Positions 14,634-22,854 of a stretch of DNA of 64,000 bases are shown piece by piece. Positions within the stretch are counted from its first letter, which is position 1, and every line of letters begins with the position of its first letter. The notes below the pieces were generated by a model. The model searched no databases, was not told the DNA's origin, and worked only from the letters and a program-made list of their open reading frames with translations. The position numbers and the translations under genes were made by a program. Origin of the DNA: Microbacterium soli (lineage in GTDB: Bacteria; Actinomycetota; Actinomycetes; Actinomycetales; Microbacteriaceae); the NCBI RefSeq assembly GCF_039539005.1, contig NZ_BAABCP010000001.1:682001-746000 (forward strand), written 5' to 3'.

Positions 14634-16793
14634 GTGCGTGTACTCCGCATCTCGCACAGCGCCACGATCACCGCGTGGCGCGGCCGGGAGCGCGCCCTCA
14701 GGGATGCCGGGGACGACGTCGTGCTCATCACCGCCCGACGCTGGCACGCCGGCGGCGTGTGGGTGGATCTGGATGCCGGGCCCGAGGAGCAGGTGCGCCC
14801 GGCCCGCACGTTCTTCGGCAGGCATCCCGCGCTGTTCCTCTACGCCCCGGCGCCGCTGTGGCGGGCGCTCGGCGAGCGCTGGGACGTCATCGACATCCAT
14901 GAGGAGCCCTTCGCGCTTAGCACGGCGCAGGTGCTGCTGCTGCGCGCGCTGCGCCGCAACCGGGCACCGGTCGTGCTGTACACCGCGCAGAACATCGACA
15001 AGCGCTATCCGGTGCCGTTCCGATGGCTCGAGCGCTGGGCGCTGCGGACCGCGCGCGGGGTCTCCGCCTGCAACAGCGAGGCCGCCCGCATCGCCGAGCG
15101 CAAGGGGTTCGCCGGGCGGGCGCGGGTGATCCCGCTGGGGGTGGACCCGGTCGGCTCGGACCCCGCACCCCGCCCGGTGGCGCCCCCGGCGGATCCCACG
15201 CCCACTGATCCGATCGAGGTCGGCATCCTGGGCCGCATCGTGACGGAGAAGGGCTTCCGGCCGCTGATCGAGGCGCTCAGCCGCACCCCGGGGCTCCGCC
15301 TGTGCATCGGCGGTGAGGGTCCGGACGCCGAGGAGGTGATGCGGTCTGCCGCTCGGGCCGGGGTCGCCGACCGGATCCGGATGGTGGGGCCGGTCCTGCC
15401 CGATCGGGTCCTCGACTTCTACCGGGCGATCGATGTGCTCGCCGTCCCCTCGATCCCCACCGCCCGCTGGACCGAGCAGTTCGGCCGCGTGGCCGTGGAG
15501 GCGATGGCGGCGGGGGTGCCCGTCGTCTCCAGCGACGCCGGCGCCCTGCCGGATGTCGTGGGCGGGGCGGGGATCGTCGTTCCTGCCGGTGATGCCGCCG
15601 CCCTCGCCGAGGCGCTCGTGGCCGCCGCCGGCCCGCGGCGCGACGCTCTCGTCGAGGCGGGCCTGCGGCGTGCGCAGGAGTGCTCGTGGGAGTCGGTCGC
15701 CGCGCGGTACCGCGCGCTCTACGCATCCGCCCTCGCGCCCGCCGCACCCGCCGCCGCCCTCGCCGCACCCGCCGCACCCGCCGCCGCCCTCGCACCTTCC
15801 GCCGAGCCACCACGCAATTCCCGACCCACCACGCAGATGGCAGCAAATTCGATGGTGGCTCGACACTCGGCTGGTGGCTCGGGGCAGGATGCTGAGAGGC
15901 CGGGGCAGGACGCCGAGGGGCCGGGACGGGATGCCGAGGGGCCGGGACAGGGCCTGGAGATCATCGTCGTGGCGTTCGGGGCGGTGGGGATGCTGCGGCG
16001 GGCGCTCGCCCCCGTGGCCGGGCTGCCCGTGACGGTGATGGACAATTCCTCGCTGCCCGAGATCGCGGAGCTGTGCGCGCAGCTCGGCATCCGCTACCGC
16101 GACTCCGGCGGGAACATCGGGTTCGGCTCTGCGGTGAACCTCGCCCTCCAGGACCGTCTGGTGCCCGGCGGCGACGTGCTGCTGCTGAACCCGGATGCCG
16201 AGATCGATGCGGACTCGATCTCCCGCCTCCAGGCGGCGTTGCGCGCTGCGCCCGACCTCGCCAGCGTCGGCCCCGCTCAGGTCGACGATGCGGGACGCGC
16301 CGCGCGGGTGGTCTGGCCGTTCCCCGCCCCGCATCGCAGCTGGCTGGAGGCCGTCGGCCTGGCCCGTCTCATCCATGGCCCGCGGTTCGTGATCGGTTCG
16401 GCGCTGCTGCTGCGCGCCGAGGCGCTCGATCAGGTCGGCGGCTTCGACGAGCGGTTCTTCCTGTACGCCGAGGAGACCGACTGGGCGTATCGGGCCCACC
16501 GGCTGGGCTGGCGGCACGTCGAGATTCCCGAGGTGCGCGCGGTGCACGCGGCGGGCGGCACGAGCACCGACCCGAGACGCCGGGAGGCGCACTTCTACGC
16601 GTCCCAGGAGCGCTACTACCGCAAGCACTTCGGAGCATGCGGATGGCAGAGCGCACGGCTCGCGGGCTGGCTGGGCTCCATCGTGCGGGCCGTCGTGCTC
16701 GCCGGCGACCGCCGGGCCGCGGCCAGACGACGCGCGACCCTGTACCGGCTCGGCCCGGTGCGCGTCGAGCGCCGCTTCCGGGAGGCCGGCTGA
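14634..16793 (+). CDS. Two-domain glycosyltransferase, GT4 fused to GT2
   Basis: 719 residues in one open frame. Residues 1 to ~370 are a GT4 enzyme with VGILGRIVTEKGF and an intact EX7E (EQFGRVAVEAMAAG). Residues ~441-719 are a GT2 enzyme (LEIIVVAFGAVGML, LLNPDAEIDADS, GGFDERFFLYAEETDWAYRAHR). The linker at about 371-440 is low complexity: Ala/Pro runs, then a translated copy of the nested inverted repeat, then three 7-residue repeats of the type GQDAEGP. The GTG start has GGGGAGGG just upstream. An internal ATG (15852) inside the repeat could start the GT2 part separately. Its stop overlaps the next start (TGATG). Confidence 0.82.
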   Translation: MRVLRISHSATITAWRGRERALRDAGDDVVLITARRWHAGGVWVDLDAGPEEQVRPARTFFGRHPALFLYAPAPLWRALGERWDVIDIHEEPFALSTAQVLLLRALRRNRAPVVLYTAQNIDKRYPVPFRWLERWALRTARGVSACNSEAARIAERKGFAGRARVIPLGVDPVGSDPAPRPVAPPADPTPTDPIEVGILGRIVTEKGFRPLIEALSRTPGLRLCIGGEGPDAEEVMRSAARAGVADRIRMVGPVLPDRVLDFYRAIDVLAVPSIPTARWTEQFGRVAVEAMAAGVPVVSSDAGALPDVVGGAGIVVPAGDAAALAEALVAAAGPRRDALVEAGLRRAQECSWESVAARYRALYASALAPAAPAAALAAPAAPAAALAPSAEPPRNSRPTTQMAANSMVARHSAGGSGQDAERPGQDAEGPGRDAEGPGQGLEIIVVAFGAVGMLRRALAPVAGLPVTVMDNSSLPEIAELCAQLGIRYRDSGGNIGFGSAVNLALQDRLVPGGDVLLLNPDAEIDADSISRLQAALRAAPDLASVGPAQVDDAGRAARVVWPFPAPHRSWLEAVGLARLIHGPRFVIGSALLLRAEALDQVGGFDERFFLYAEETDWAYRAHRLGWRHVEIPEVRAVHAAGGTSTDPRRREAHFYASQERYYRKHFGACGWQSARLAGWLGSIVRAVVLAGDRRAAARRRATLYRLGPVRVERRFREAG
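15803..15881 (-). repeat. Nested inverted repeat, copy C, inside a coding frame
   Basis: 79 bp with the standard 10-9-10-21-10-9-10 layout, in the same orientation as copy B and sharing its CGACCCACCA variant arm and ATTCGA centre end. It is read in frame in the linker of the GT4-GT2 protein (SAEPPRNSRPTTQMAANSM and following residues), without a stop. Confidence 0.85.
15876..15955 (+). repeat. Tandem 21-bp repeats in the glycosyltransferase linker
   Basis: Three imperfect tandem units of the type GGGCAGGACGCCGAGGGGCC encode the peptide G(Q/R)DAE(R/G)P three times, directly after repeat copy C. This looks like slippage-derived linker expansion. Confidence 0.6.
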
Positions 16794-17914
16794 TGCACAT
16801 CGTGCAGATCGTCCCCTCGATCGGCCGCGGCAGCGGGGTCGCGGGAGTCGCCTGGGAGCTTCAGGAGCAGTTCCGGGCGATGGGGCACTCGACCGAGGCG
16901 CTCACCGCGCAGATCCTGGGCGGGGCACAGAGCGCACCCCGCTCACTGCTCACCCACCGTCTGTCGCGGCTGAGGGCCGCGGTCGCGGTCAGCGTCCTCG
17001 GCGGGCGGCGCGCACGGCGGCTGCTCGATGCCCGACCGGATGCCGTGTCGATCTGCCACAACGCGGCGCTGGCCGGTGACGTGTACGTGAACCATGGCGT
17101 GGTGGCGGAGACCATGCGCGCACGCGGGCACGGTCGGTGGCGGATGCTGCGCAATCCCCTGCACGTCTTCACGCATCTGCGCGACCGGCACCGGTATCGG
17201 GGCGACACCCACCGCGCGGTCGTCGCGCTCACGGCCGCCGAAGTGGACGTGCTGCAGCGGACCTACGGGCGGGTGCACCCTCCCGTGCATGTGATCGCGC
17301 ACGGCGTCGACCTGGACCGCTTCCGCCCGCCCACCGCTGCGGAGCGCCGCGACGCGCGGTCACGGCTCAAGCTCGATGAGGATCACCGCGTGGCGCTGTT
17401 CGTCGGTCACGAGCTCGACCGCAAGGGCGTCGGGTTGCTCATCGACGCCCTGGTGGACGCGACGACCGTCCTGCTGCTGGTCGTCGGCGGATACCGGTCC
17501 GCCGTGGACCGGATGACCCGGCGGGCCCGGGCGAACGGGGTGCAGGACCGCGTGCTGTTCGTCGGGCCGCAGAACGACCTCGCCCGTTGGTTCGCCGCCG
17601 CCGACATGTTCACGATGCCCAGCGCGTACGAGTCCTTCGGGCTCGTGTACACCGAGGCTCTGGCATCCGGCCTGCCCGTGATCGCCACCCGCGTCGGCGT
17701 CGCGCCGGAGCTGATCGTGGACGGCGAGAACGGCTACCTGGTCGACGCGGATGCGAAGCAGATCGCCGATCGGATGGAGAGGCTCGCCGCGGAGTCCGTC
17801 GACGATCTGCGTGCCGCGTGCCGGGCCTCGGTGACGCATCTGACCTGGCGGCGCACCGCGGAGCGCTATGTCGGACTGCTCTCGGGGATCGCAGCGCGGA
17901 GAGGGCGCGGATGA
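16793..17914 (+). CDS. Glycosyltransferase family 4
   Basis: 373 residues, GT-B fold. The N-terminal glycine-rich loop is VPSIGRGSGVAGVAWEL. The C-terminal domain has VALFVGHELDRKGVGLLIDAL (donor-side strand) and ESFGLVYTEALASGLPVIAT, an intact EX7E. Such enzymes add one sugar from a nucleotide donor to the lipid-linked repeat unit at the cytoplasmic face of the membrane. The ATG overlaps the stop of the preceding fusion gene (TGATG), and its own stop overlaps the next start (ATGA). It is the second gene of a four-gene coupled operon. Donor and linkage cannot be told. Confidence 0.9.
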   Translation: MHIVQIVPSIGRGSGVAGVAWELQEQFRAMGHSTEALTAQILGGAQSAPRSLLTHRLSRLRAAVAVSVLGGRRARRLLDARPDAVSICHNAALAGDVYVNHGVVAETMRARGHGRWRMLRNPLHVFTHLRDRHRYRGDTHRAVVALTAAEVDVLQRTYGRVHPPVHVIAHGVDLDRFRPPTAAERRDARSRLKLDEDHRVALFVGHELDRKGVGLLIDALVDATTVLLLVVGGYRSAVDRMTRRARANGVQDRVLFVGPQNDLARWFAAADMFTMPSAYESFGLVYTEALASGLPVIATRVGVAPELIVDGENGYLVDADAKQIADRMERLAAESVDDLRAACRASVTHLTWRRTAERYVGLLSGIAARRGRG

Positions 17915-18957
17915 GGATCGTGCATCTGGTCCGCTCGGACCGCTTCGCCGGTGTCGAGCAGTTCGTGCTCCGTCTCGCGATCGCTCAGGTGCGGGCCGGA
18001 CACCGGGTCGAGGTGCTCGGCGGCGCTCCCGACCGGATGGCGGATGCGAGCCGGGCGGCAGGGGTCGCCTGGCACCCCGCATCCGCTGTCCGCACGGCGC
18101 TGTCCGCGCTGCGCGCTCGGCGCGACGACGCCGACGTCGTCAACACGCACATGACGGATGCCGATGTCACGGCCGTCCTGGCGCTGGGACGACGCGGGCC
18201 CGCCCTGGTGTCCACCCGGCACTTCGCCCTGCCTCGGGGCCGGGTGCTCGGCATCCCGCTCGACCTGTTCGTGCGCCGGAGGGTGGATGCCGAGATCGCG
18301 ATCAGCTCGGCCGTGGCGGAGGCCACGGGCATCCCGTCGACGGTGGTGCACTCCGGCGTCCCCGCCGCAAGCCCCTCCCCCGCCACGACGCCCGCGCGCA
18401 TGATCCTCATGGCGCAGCGCCTCCAGCCCGAGAAGCGCGCGGACATCGGCATCCGCGCCTTCGCCGCCTCCGGACTCGCCGACCGCGGCTGGCGCCTCGA
18501 CATCGCCGGAGACGGGCCGCTGCGCGCGGAGCTGGAGGAGCTGATCGACACGCTCGGGGCGGGTGGCTCCGTGCGTCTGCGTGGGTTCCGCGACGACATG
18601 CCCGACCTCCTCCGTACGGCCTCCCTGTTCCTGGCTCCGTGCGACATCGAAGGGCTGGGGCTGGCCGTGCTCGAGGCCATGGCCGCCGGTGTCGCACCGG
18701 TCGCCGCGGCGGCCGCAGGGCACCTGGACGTGCTGGCGGGGCTGGACGAGCGCAGCGGGTTCCGCGCGGGAGACGTCGAGGACGCCGCTGATGCGCTGCG
18801 CGCGTTCGCCGGCGACGACGAGCGTCGTGCCCGGCTCGCCGAGGCGGCGCAGCGCCGGGCGCGCACGGAGTTCTCCCTGGACCAGCAGGTCGCGGGTTCC
18901 GACGAGGTCTATCGTCGTGCGATCGAGCACGCCCGAGCACGGGGGTGGCGGCCATGA
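17911..18957 (+). CDS. Glycosyltransferase family 4
   Basis: 348 residues. It begins MRIVHLVRSDRFAGVEQFVLRLA, a GT4 acceptor-side loop. The C-terminal domain has MILMAQRLQPEKRADIGI and CDIEGLGLAVLEAMAAGVAPV with an intact EX7E. ATGA overlaps join it to both neighbours, so stoichiometric translation is expected. It is the third member of the 14634-20066 operon. The N-terminal domain is short compared with most GT4 enzymes, as in small WcaC/EpsF-like proteins. Confidence 0.88.
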   Translation: MRIVHLVRSDRFAGVEQFVLRLAIAQVRAGHRVEVLGGAPDRMADASRAAGVAWHPASAVRTALSALRARRDDADVVNTHMTDADVTAVLALGRRGPALVSTRHFALPRGRVLGIPLDLFVRRRVDAEIAISSAVAEATGIPSTVVHSGVPAASPSPATTPARMILMAQRLQPEKRADIGIRAFAASGLADRGWRLDIAGDGPLRAELEELIDTLGAGGSVRLRGFRDDMPDLLRTASLFLAPCDIEGLGLAVLEAMAAGVAPVAAAAAGHLDVLAGLDERSGFRAGDVEDAADALRAFAGDDERRARLAEAAQRRARTEFSLDQQVAGSDEVYRRAIEHARARGWRP

Positions 18958-20066
18958 GCGATCCATCGGCTCCGAAGGATCTCGTGGTGCTGTCGCTGGA
19001 GCGCTGGGACGGGGTCTGGCGCCGCAACCAGCATCTGCTGTCGGGCCTGCTCGCCGCCGAGCCTCGACTGCGCGTGCTGTTCGTCGAACCGCCCGACGAC
19101 CCTGTTCACGACCTTCTCGGCGGACGTCGCCCGCGCTTCGGGACTCGACTGCGCCGCATCGACGAGCGGCTGTGGGGACTGCGGCCGGTGAAGCGGCTGC
19201 CACGGCGCGTCGACCGTCGAGTGGACGAGCGCCTGGCCGGCGCGGTGCAGCGTGCGGCCGACCACCTGGGCATGCGCCGACCTGCGCTGTGGGTCAATGA
19301 TCCGGCCGCCGTGCAGCTCGCCCAGCGCACGGGCTGGCCGGTGCTGTACGACATGACCGACGACTGGCTGGCCGCCGACCGTCCCGATGCCGAGCGGGAG
19401 CGCATCGCGGCCGGTGAGGCCTGGCTGCTGCGGCACGCCCGGACGGTGGTCGCGTGCTCCCCCGAGCTCGTGCGGCGCAAGTCGGCCCAGCGGGCGGATA
19501 TCGCCCTGGTGCGCAACGGCGTCGACGCGGACCGGTACCGGACGCCCCTGCCGCGCCCGTCCGACCTCCCCGACGAGCCGTACGCCCTGTACGTCGGGAC
19601 TCTTCACCGCGACCGCATCGACGTGGAGCTGTGCGCGGCGACGGCGAGCGCCCTGCGCGGCAGAGGCCGGCTCGTGCTCGTCGGGCCGGAGGCGTGGGCT
19701 GCGGCGGATGCTCGGCGCGTGCGGGACGCGGGGGTGCTCGTGCTGGGGGCGCGCCCGCATGACGCCGTGCCCGCGTACCTGCAGCATGCGGACGTCCTGG
19801 TCGTCCCGCATCGGATCACGGAGTTCACGGAGAGCCTCGACCCGATCAAGCTGTACGAGTACCGGGCCGTGGGACGGCCGATCGTGTCCACACCGGTGGC
19901 GGGGTTCCGGGATGCGGACGGGGTGCGCATCGCCGACAGCGCAGCCTTCGCGGAGGCCGTGGCGGATGCGGTCCCCGCGACGTCGCAGTTTCCGGACGGC
20001 GCGGAGGACGGCGACGCGGACTGGTCGCTGCGGGTCGCAGACTTCCGGGCGGCGTCCGGGATCTGA
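18954..20066 (+). CDS. Glycosyltransferase, GT4-like
   Basis: 370 residues. The start SAPKDLVVLSLERWDGVWRRNQHLL and the pairs LYDMTDDW and ACSPELVRRKS match a GT-B subfamily found in EPS loci (teichuronic/TuaH-like). The C-terminal motif ESLDPIKLYEYRAVGRPIVST stands where EX7E is expected. ATG 18954 was chosen because it overlaps the previous stop (ATGA); GTG 18945 is an alternative. It is last in its operon; 58 bp after its stop begins repeat copy D. Confidence 0.85.
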   Translation: MSDPSAPKDLVVLSLERWDGVWRRNQHLLSGLLAAEPRLRVLFVEPPDDPVHDLLGGRRPRFGTRLRRIDERLWGLRPVKRLPRRVDRRVDERLAGAVQRAADHLGMRRPALWVNDPAAVQLAQRTGWPVLYDMTDDWLAADRPDAERERIAAGEAWLLRHARTVVACSPELVRRKSAQRADIALVRNGVDADRYRTPLPRPSDLPDEPYALYVGTLHRDRIDVELCAATASALRGRGRLVLVGPEAWAAADARRVRDAGVLVLGARPHDAVPAYLQHADVLVVPHRITEFTESLDPIKLYEYRAVGRPIVSTPVAGFRDADGVRIADSAAFAEAVADAVPATSQFPDGAEDGDADWSLRVADFRAASGI

Positions 20067-20124
20067 GCCGCCGCCCCGCCTCGCGGCGCGCCCCCTCGCG
20101 GCGCCCCCGCCCCTTCGCGGCGTG
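20067..20124 (+). other. C-rich tract with CTCGCGGCG iterations
   Basis: Between the stop codon and repeat copy D, the plus strand is C-rich and contains three near-repeats of C(T)CGCGGCG. Like the tract at 9701-9770, it is a possible Rho-loading region; the iterations could also fold into small hairpins. Confidence 0.35.
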
Positions 20125-20203
20125 CGAACCACCATCCAAGCGGCGAGCCACCAGGCAGATCGCGGTGATCCGCCTGGTGGCTCGTCAAATGCGTGGTGGC
20201 TCG
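20125..20203 (+). repeat. Nested inverted repeat, copy D
   Basis: 79 bp, same orientation as copy A. The outer left arm is CGAACCACCA (one substitution); the other three arms match the consensus. The centre GGC...GCC lengthens the inner stem by three pairs. It lies between two convergent genes, 58 bp after the glycosyltransferase stop and 31 bp from the stop of the exported protein gene. Confidence 0.85.
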
Positions 20204-20234
20204 TGAGCGGTCACGGCCCACACCGCAGGAGAAG

Positions 20235-20795
20235 TCAGCAGGATCCGGGAGGAGAGGTCTCGGAGTGCGCGACACCGCTATCGGCGACCGAGCAGTCGTC
20301 GGCACGTCGCCACTCCCAGGCCACGTCCTGCGTGCCCTGCGGGCTGGACCCGAGGGATCCAGACGAGACGAAGAAGGTCATCGACGTCGTGCCGGCGGGC
20401 ACGCACACGGCCTTCGCACCGGGCGGCAACGTGCACGTCGAAGAACAGGTGGACGACACCGGCGAGCATTCCCCCGTGTACAAGCTGTTGATTCCGACCG
20501 CGTTCGTGCCGGCAGCATACGAGGTGAAGACGATGATGTAGTCCTCGAGAGACGGATTGGACACCGTCACCGGCGTTGTGTACGACTGCTTCGCCACGCA
20601 GGCGAGCTTGCAGCTTGCGCCCGGGTTCTTGAAGCCGCTGCCCCAGTTGAACACCGGCGGCGGCGGGACGACGATACTCGCCGCGGCGATCGGCACAGTG
20701 GCGGCGACGGCGATCGCGGGACCTGCCCACGCCATCGCCTTGGTGACAGTACGACGGCTGATCCCGTCGTTCGAGCCGTGCGTGTTCTCACTCAT
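20235..20795 (-). CDS. Tat-exported cysteine-rich protein of unknown function
   Basis: 186 residues. The N-terminus has a twin-arginine signal: SRRTVTK, then a moderately hydrophobic segment (WAGPAIAVAATVPIAAAS) with a plausible AxA-type cleavage site. The mature part is short, with eight cysteines, likely four disulfides, and Ser/Thr/Pro-rich strands; no family is recognised. The signal peptide closely resembles that of 31685-32335 in the same locus. ATG 20795 has GGGGA seven bases upstream. It may be a surface or matrix protein associated with the polysaccharide; that is inference. Confidence 0.7.
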   Translation of the reverse strand: MSENTHGSNDGISRRTVTKAMAWAGPAIAVAATVPIAAASIVVPPPPVFNWGSGFKNPGASCKLACVAKQSYTTPVTVSNPSLEDYIIVFTSYAAGTNAVGINSLYTGECSPVSSTCSSTCTLPPGAKAVCVPAGTTSMTFFVSSGSLGSSPQGTQDVAWEWRRADDCSVADSGVAHSETSPPGSC

Positions 20796-20827
20796 GAACG
20801 TTCCCCAAAGAATGCCCGCCCAGAGCG

Positions 20828-20846
20828 CGGCTCCCCCATAGAGCCG
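20828..20846 (-). promoter_or_regulatory. G-loop hairpin in the leader of the Tat-exported protein gene
   Basis: Minus strand CGGCTC-TATGGGG-GAGCCG, a perfect 6-bp stem with a seven-base loop, lying between the -10 box (20872-20877) and the start codon. Confidence 0.42.
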
Positions 20847-20871
20847 TGAACGCCAAGGGCCTCACTGGGAC

Positions 20872-20877
20872 AGACTA
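20872..20877 (-). promoter_or_regulatory. -10 box of the Tat-exported protein gene
   Basis: Minus-strand TAGTCT; predicts a leader of about 70 nt containing the G-loop hairpin at 20828-20846. Confidence 0.38.
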
Positions 20878-20941
20878 ACCCATGACGAGCCTGTGCGGAA
20901 GACACCGATATTACGGATCCGTGTCGGCTCGGACACGATGT

Positions 20942-20947
20942 TAGATT
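20942..20947 (+). promoter_or_regulatory. -10 box of the ABC exporter gene
   Basis: TAGATT, same hexamer as upstream of the first BY-kinase. Downstream, a 7-bp stem (20957-20963 with 20972-20978, one G-T pair) encloses TCCACGGG before the ribosome binding site. Confidence 0.4.
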
Positions 20948-21000
20948 CGTCGGGAGTCGTCGGTCCACGGGCCGGCGATCCGGAGGGGATGGAGAAGAGC

Positions 21001-22797
21001 ATGGGGCGTCAGTCCAGGATGACTGAACTGCGCCGGCTCCTTGAGACCACGGGCGCCGCGCCCGGGCGCTGGATCGCCACCACGGTGGCCGTGTCGCTCC
21101 TTCTCGCCGGGCTCGACATGGTCGGTGTGCTGGCGATGCTGCCGCTCATGCAGCTCATCACGAGCGGGGACACCGACGGCTTCTTCCTCGAGGCCGTCTC
21201 GCGGCTGGTCGGCAGCACGGATGTCGGGCAGCTGCTGCCGCTGGTGTCCGGGCTGGTCATGCTCGCGTTCCTGCTCAAGAGCGTCGGCGCGCTGGTGTTC
21301 CGCTGGTGGCTGCTGGGGCGGACGACGCGCATCTCCGCGCTCGCCGCGTCGGAGCTCATGCACCGCTACGTACTCGCCCCGTACAGCGCCCACCGCCGGC
21401 GCAGCGCCAGCGAGGTGTACCGCAACATCAACGACGCCACGATGCAGAGTTCGAGCGTGCTCCTGGCCACGGTGAGCATGGCGACGGACATCGCGACCAT
21501 CGCCGCGATCGTCGCCGTGCTCACGTGGAGCTCGCCGATCGCCACGCTCTTCGCCGCGATCGCGTTCGGCATCGCCGTGTTCGGCGTGCAGCGGATGCTG
21601 CGGCGCCGCCAGCTGGCGGTCGGCGAGGTGACCGCGGCCGCGGCGCTGGAGTCGTGGCAGGCGCTGATCCCCGGCATCGAGGGATTCCGTGAGACGCGTC
21701 TGACCTCCAGCTCGGACGTGTTCGTGAACAGGTTCCGCAACGCCCGGCTGCGCGGAGCCCACGCGCAGCGGGTGATGGGCATCCTCAGCGACATCCCGCG
21801 GTACATGCTCGAGATCGCCTTCATCCTCGCCATCGCCGCGATCGCCGGTGTGCTCGCCCTCACGGGATCCGGGGATCAGATCCTCACGGTGCTGGGCGTC
21901 TTCGCCGCCGCATCCGTGCGACTCCTGCCCACGCTCACACGGATCACCGCGAATGTCGCGACCATGCGCGGCGGCAGCGCGGGACTGCGGATCATGGTGG
22001 ATGCCCTCGACGAGCTGGCATCGGAGGGGCAGTACGAGGCCGGCGCCGCTGCGAAGCCGATCTCCGGTGAGATCACCGTCCACGACCTCGTCTTCCGCTT
22101 CCCCGACTCCTCGGAGAACGTGCTCGACGGCATCACTCTGACGATCCCCGAGAACCGCACGACGGCCTTCGTCGGCGCCAGCGGCGCAGGCAAGAGCACA
22201 CTGCTCGATCTGCTGCTCGGGCTGCTGTCGCCGACGACGGGGGAGATCCGCTGCGACGGGCACCGGATCGACGAGGATCTCGCGACCTGGCACGCCGGTC
22301 TCGGCGTCGTCCCCCAAGACGTCTTCCTCGCCAACCTGTCTCTCGCTGAGAACATCGCATTCGGTCAGGAGCGCGACGCGATCGACCGCGAGCGCCTCAA
22401 CGAGGTGGTGCGCCTCGCGCTGCTCGAGGATGTGGTCGAGGAGCTTCCCGACGGCCTCGACACGCTCGTGGGAGACCGCGGCGCGCGGCTGTCGGGCGGC
22501 CAGCGTCAGCGGCTGGGCCTGGCCCGTGCGCTGTACCGCCGACCGACCGTGCTGGTGCTCGACGAGGCGACCTCGGCGCTCGACAACGCCACCGAGTTCG
22601 AGATCTCGCAGACCCTGCAGCGGCTGCAGGGGTCGATGACGATCATCGTGGTGGCGCACCGGCTGTCGACGGTGCGCCATGTCGATCAGCTCGTCTTCCT
22701 GCGTCGCGGTCAGGTCGCCGCACGGGGCACGTTCGACGAGGTCCGCGCCCAGGACGCCGAGTTCGCACGGCTCGTGAAGCTGGGGTCGTTGGAGTAG
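21001..22797 (+). CDS. ABC exporter, fused permease and ATPase (MsbA-like)
   Basis: 598 residues. The N-terminal half has about six membrane helices. The C-terminal ATPase shows Walker A GASGAGKSTL, Q-loop VVPQDVFL, signature LSGGQRQRLGLARAL, Walker B VLVLDEATSALD and the switch His in VAHRLS. It works as a dimer to flip or export a lipid-linked or peptide substrate. Within this locus it could move a lipid-linked glycan, or a peptide linked to the PqqD modules; sequence alone does not decide. ATG 21001 was chosen because GGAGAAG lies three bases before it; in-frame starts from 20893 lack such a site. Confidence 0.88.
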   Translation: MGRQSRMTELRRLLETTGAAPGRWIATTVAVSLLLAGLDMVGVLAMLPLMQLITSGDTDGFFLEAVSRLVGSTDVGQLLPLVSGLVMLAFLLKSVGALVFRWWLLGRTTRISALAASELMHRYVLAPYSAHRRRSASEVYRNINDATMQSSSVLLATVSMATDIATIAAIVAVLTWSSPIATLFAAIAFGIAVFGVQRMLRRRQLAVGEVTAAAALESWQALIPGIEGFRETRLTSSSDVFVNRFRNARLRGAHAQRVMGILSDIPRYMLEIAFILAIAAIAGVLALTGSGDQILTVLGVFAAASVRLLPTLTRITANVATMRGGSAGLRIMVDALDELASEGQYEAGAAAKPISGEITVHDLVFRFPDSSENVLDGITLTIPENRTTAFVGASGAGKSTLLDLLLGLLSPTTGEIRCDGHRIDEDLATWHAGLGVVPQDVFLANLSLAENIAFGQERDAIDRERLNEVVRLALLEDVVEELPDGLDTLVGDRGARLSGGQRQRLGLARALYRRPTVLVLDEATSALDNATEFEISQTLQRLQGSMTIIVVAHRLSTVRHVDQLVFLRRGQVAARGTFDEVRAQDAEFARLVKLGSLE

Positions 22798-22854
22798 GAG
22801 AGTTCCCGCACCGGGTGCCTGCGCGCTGCCCGGCTATGCCGGTCGCTCATGTCC

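Noticed and set aside
13356..16628. A 1090-codon open frame on the minus strand opposite the glycosyltransferase fusion gene.
   Set aside because: Its part beyond 14537 is antisense to a clear glycosyltransferase; the translation is His/Arg/Gly-rich without motifs. Only the 13356-14537 part is a gene.
9787..20203. The nested repeats as a CRISPR array or tandem satellite.
   Set aside because: Copies are kilobases apart, palindromic, and without unique spacers of constant length between them; no cas genes.
20941..22680. A 579-codon open frame opposite the ABC exporter.
   Set aside because: Composition is Arg/His/Glu-rich as expected for antisense of high-GC coding DNA; the plus strand has all ABC motifs.
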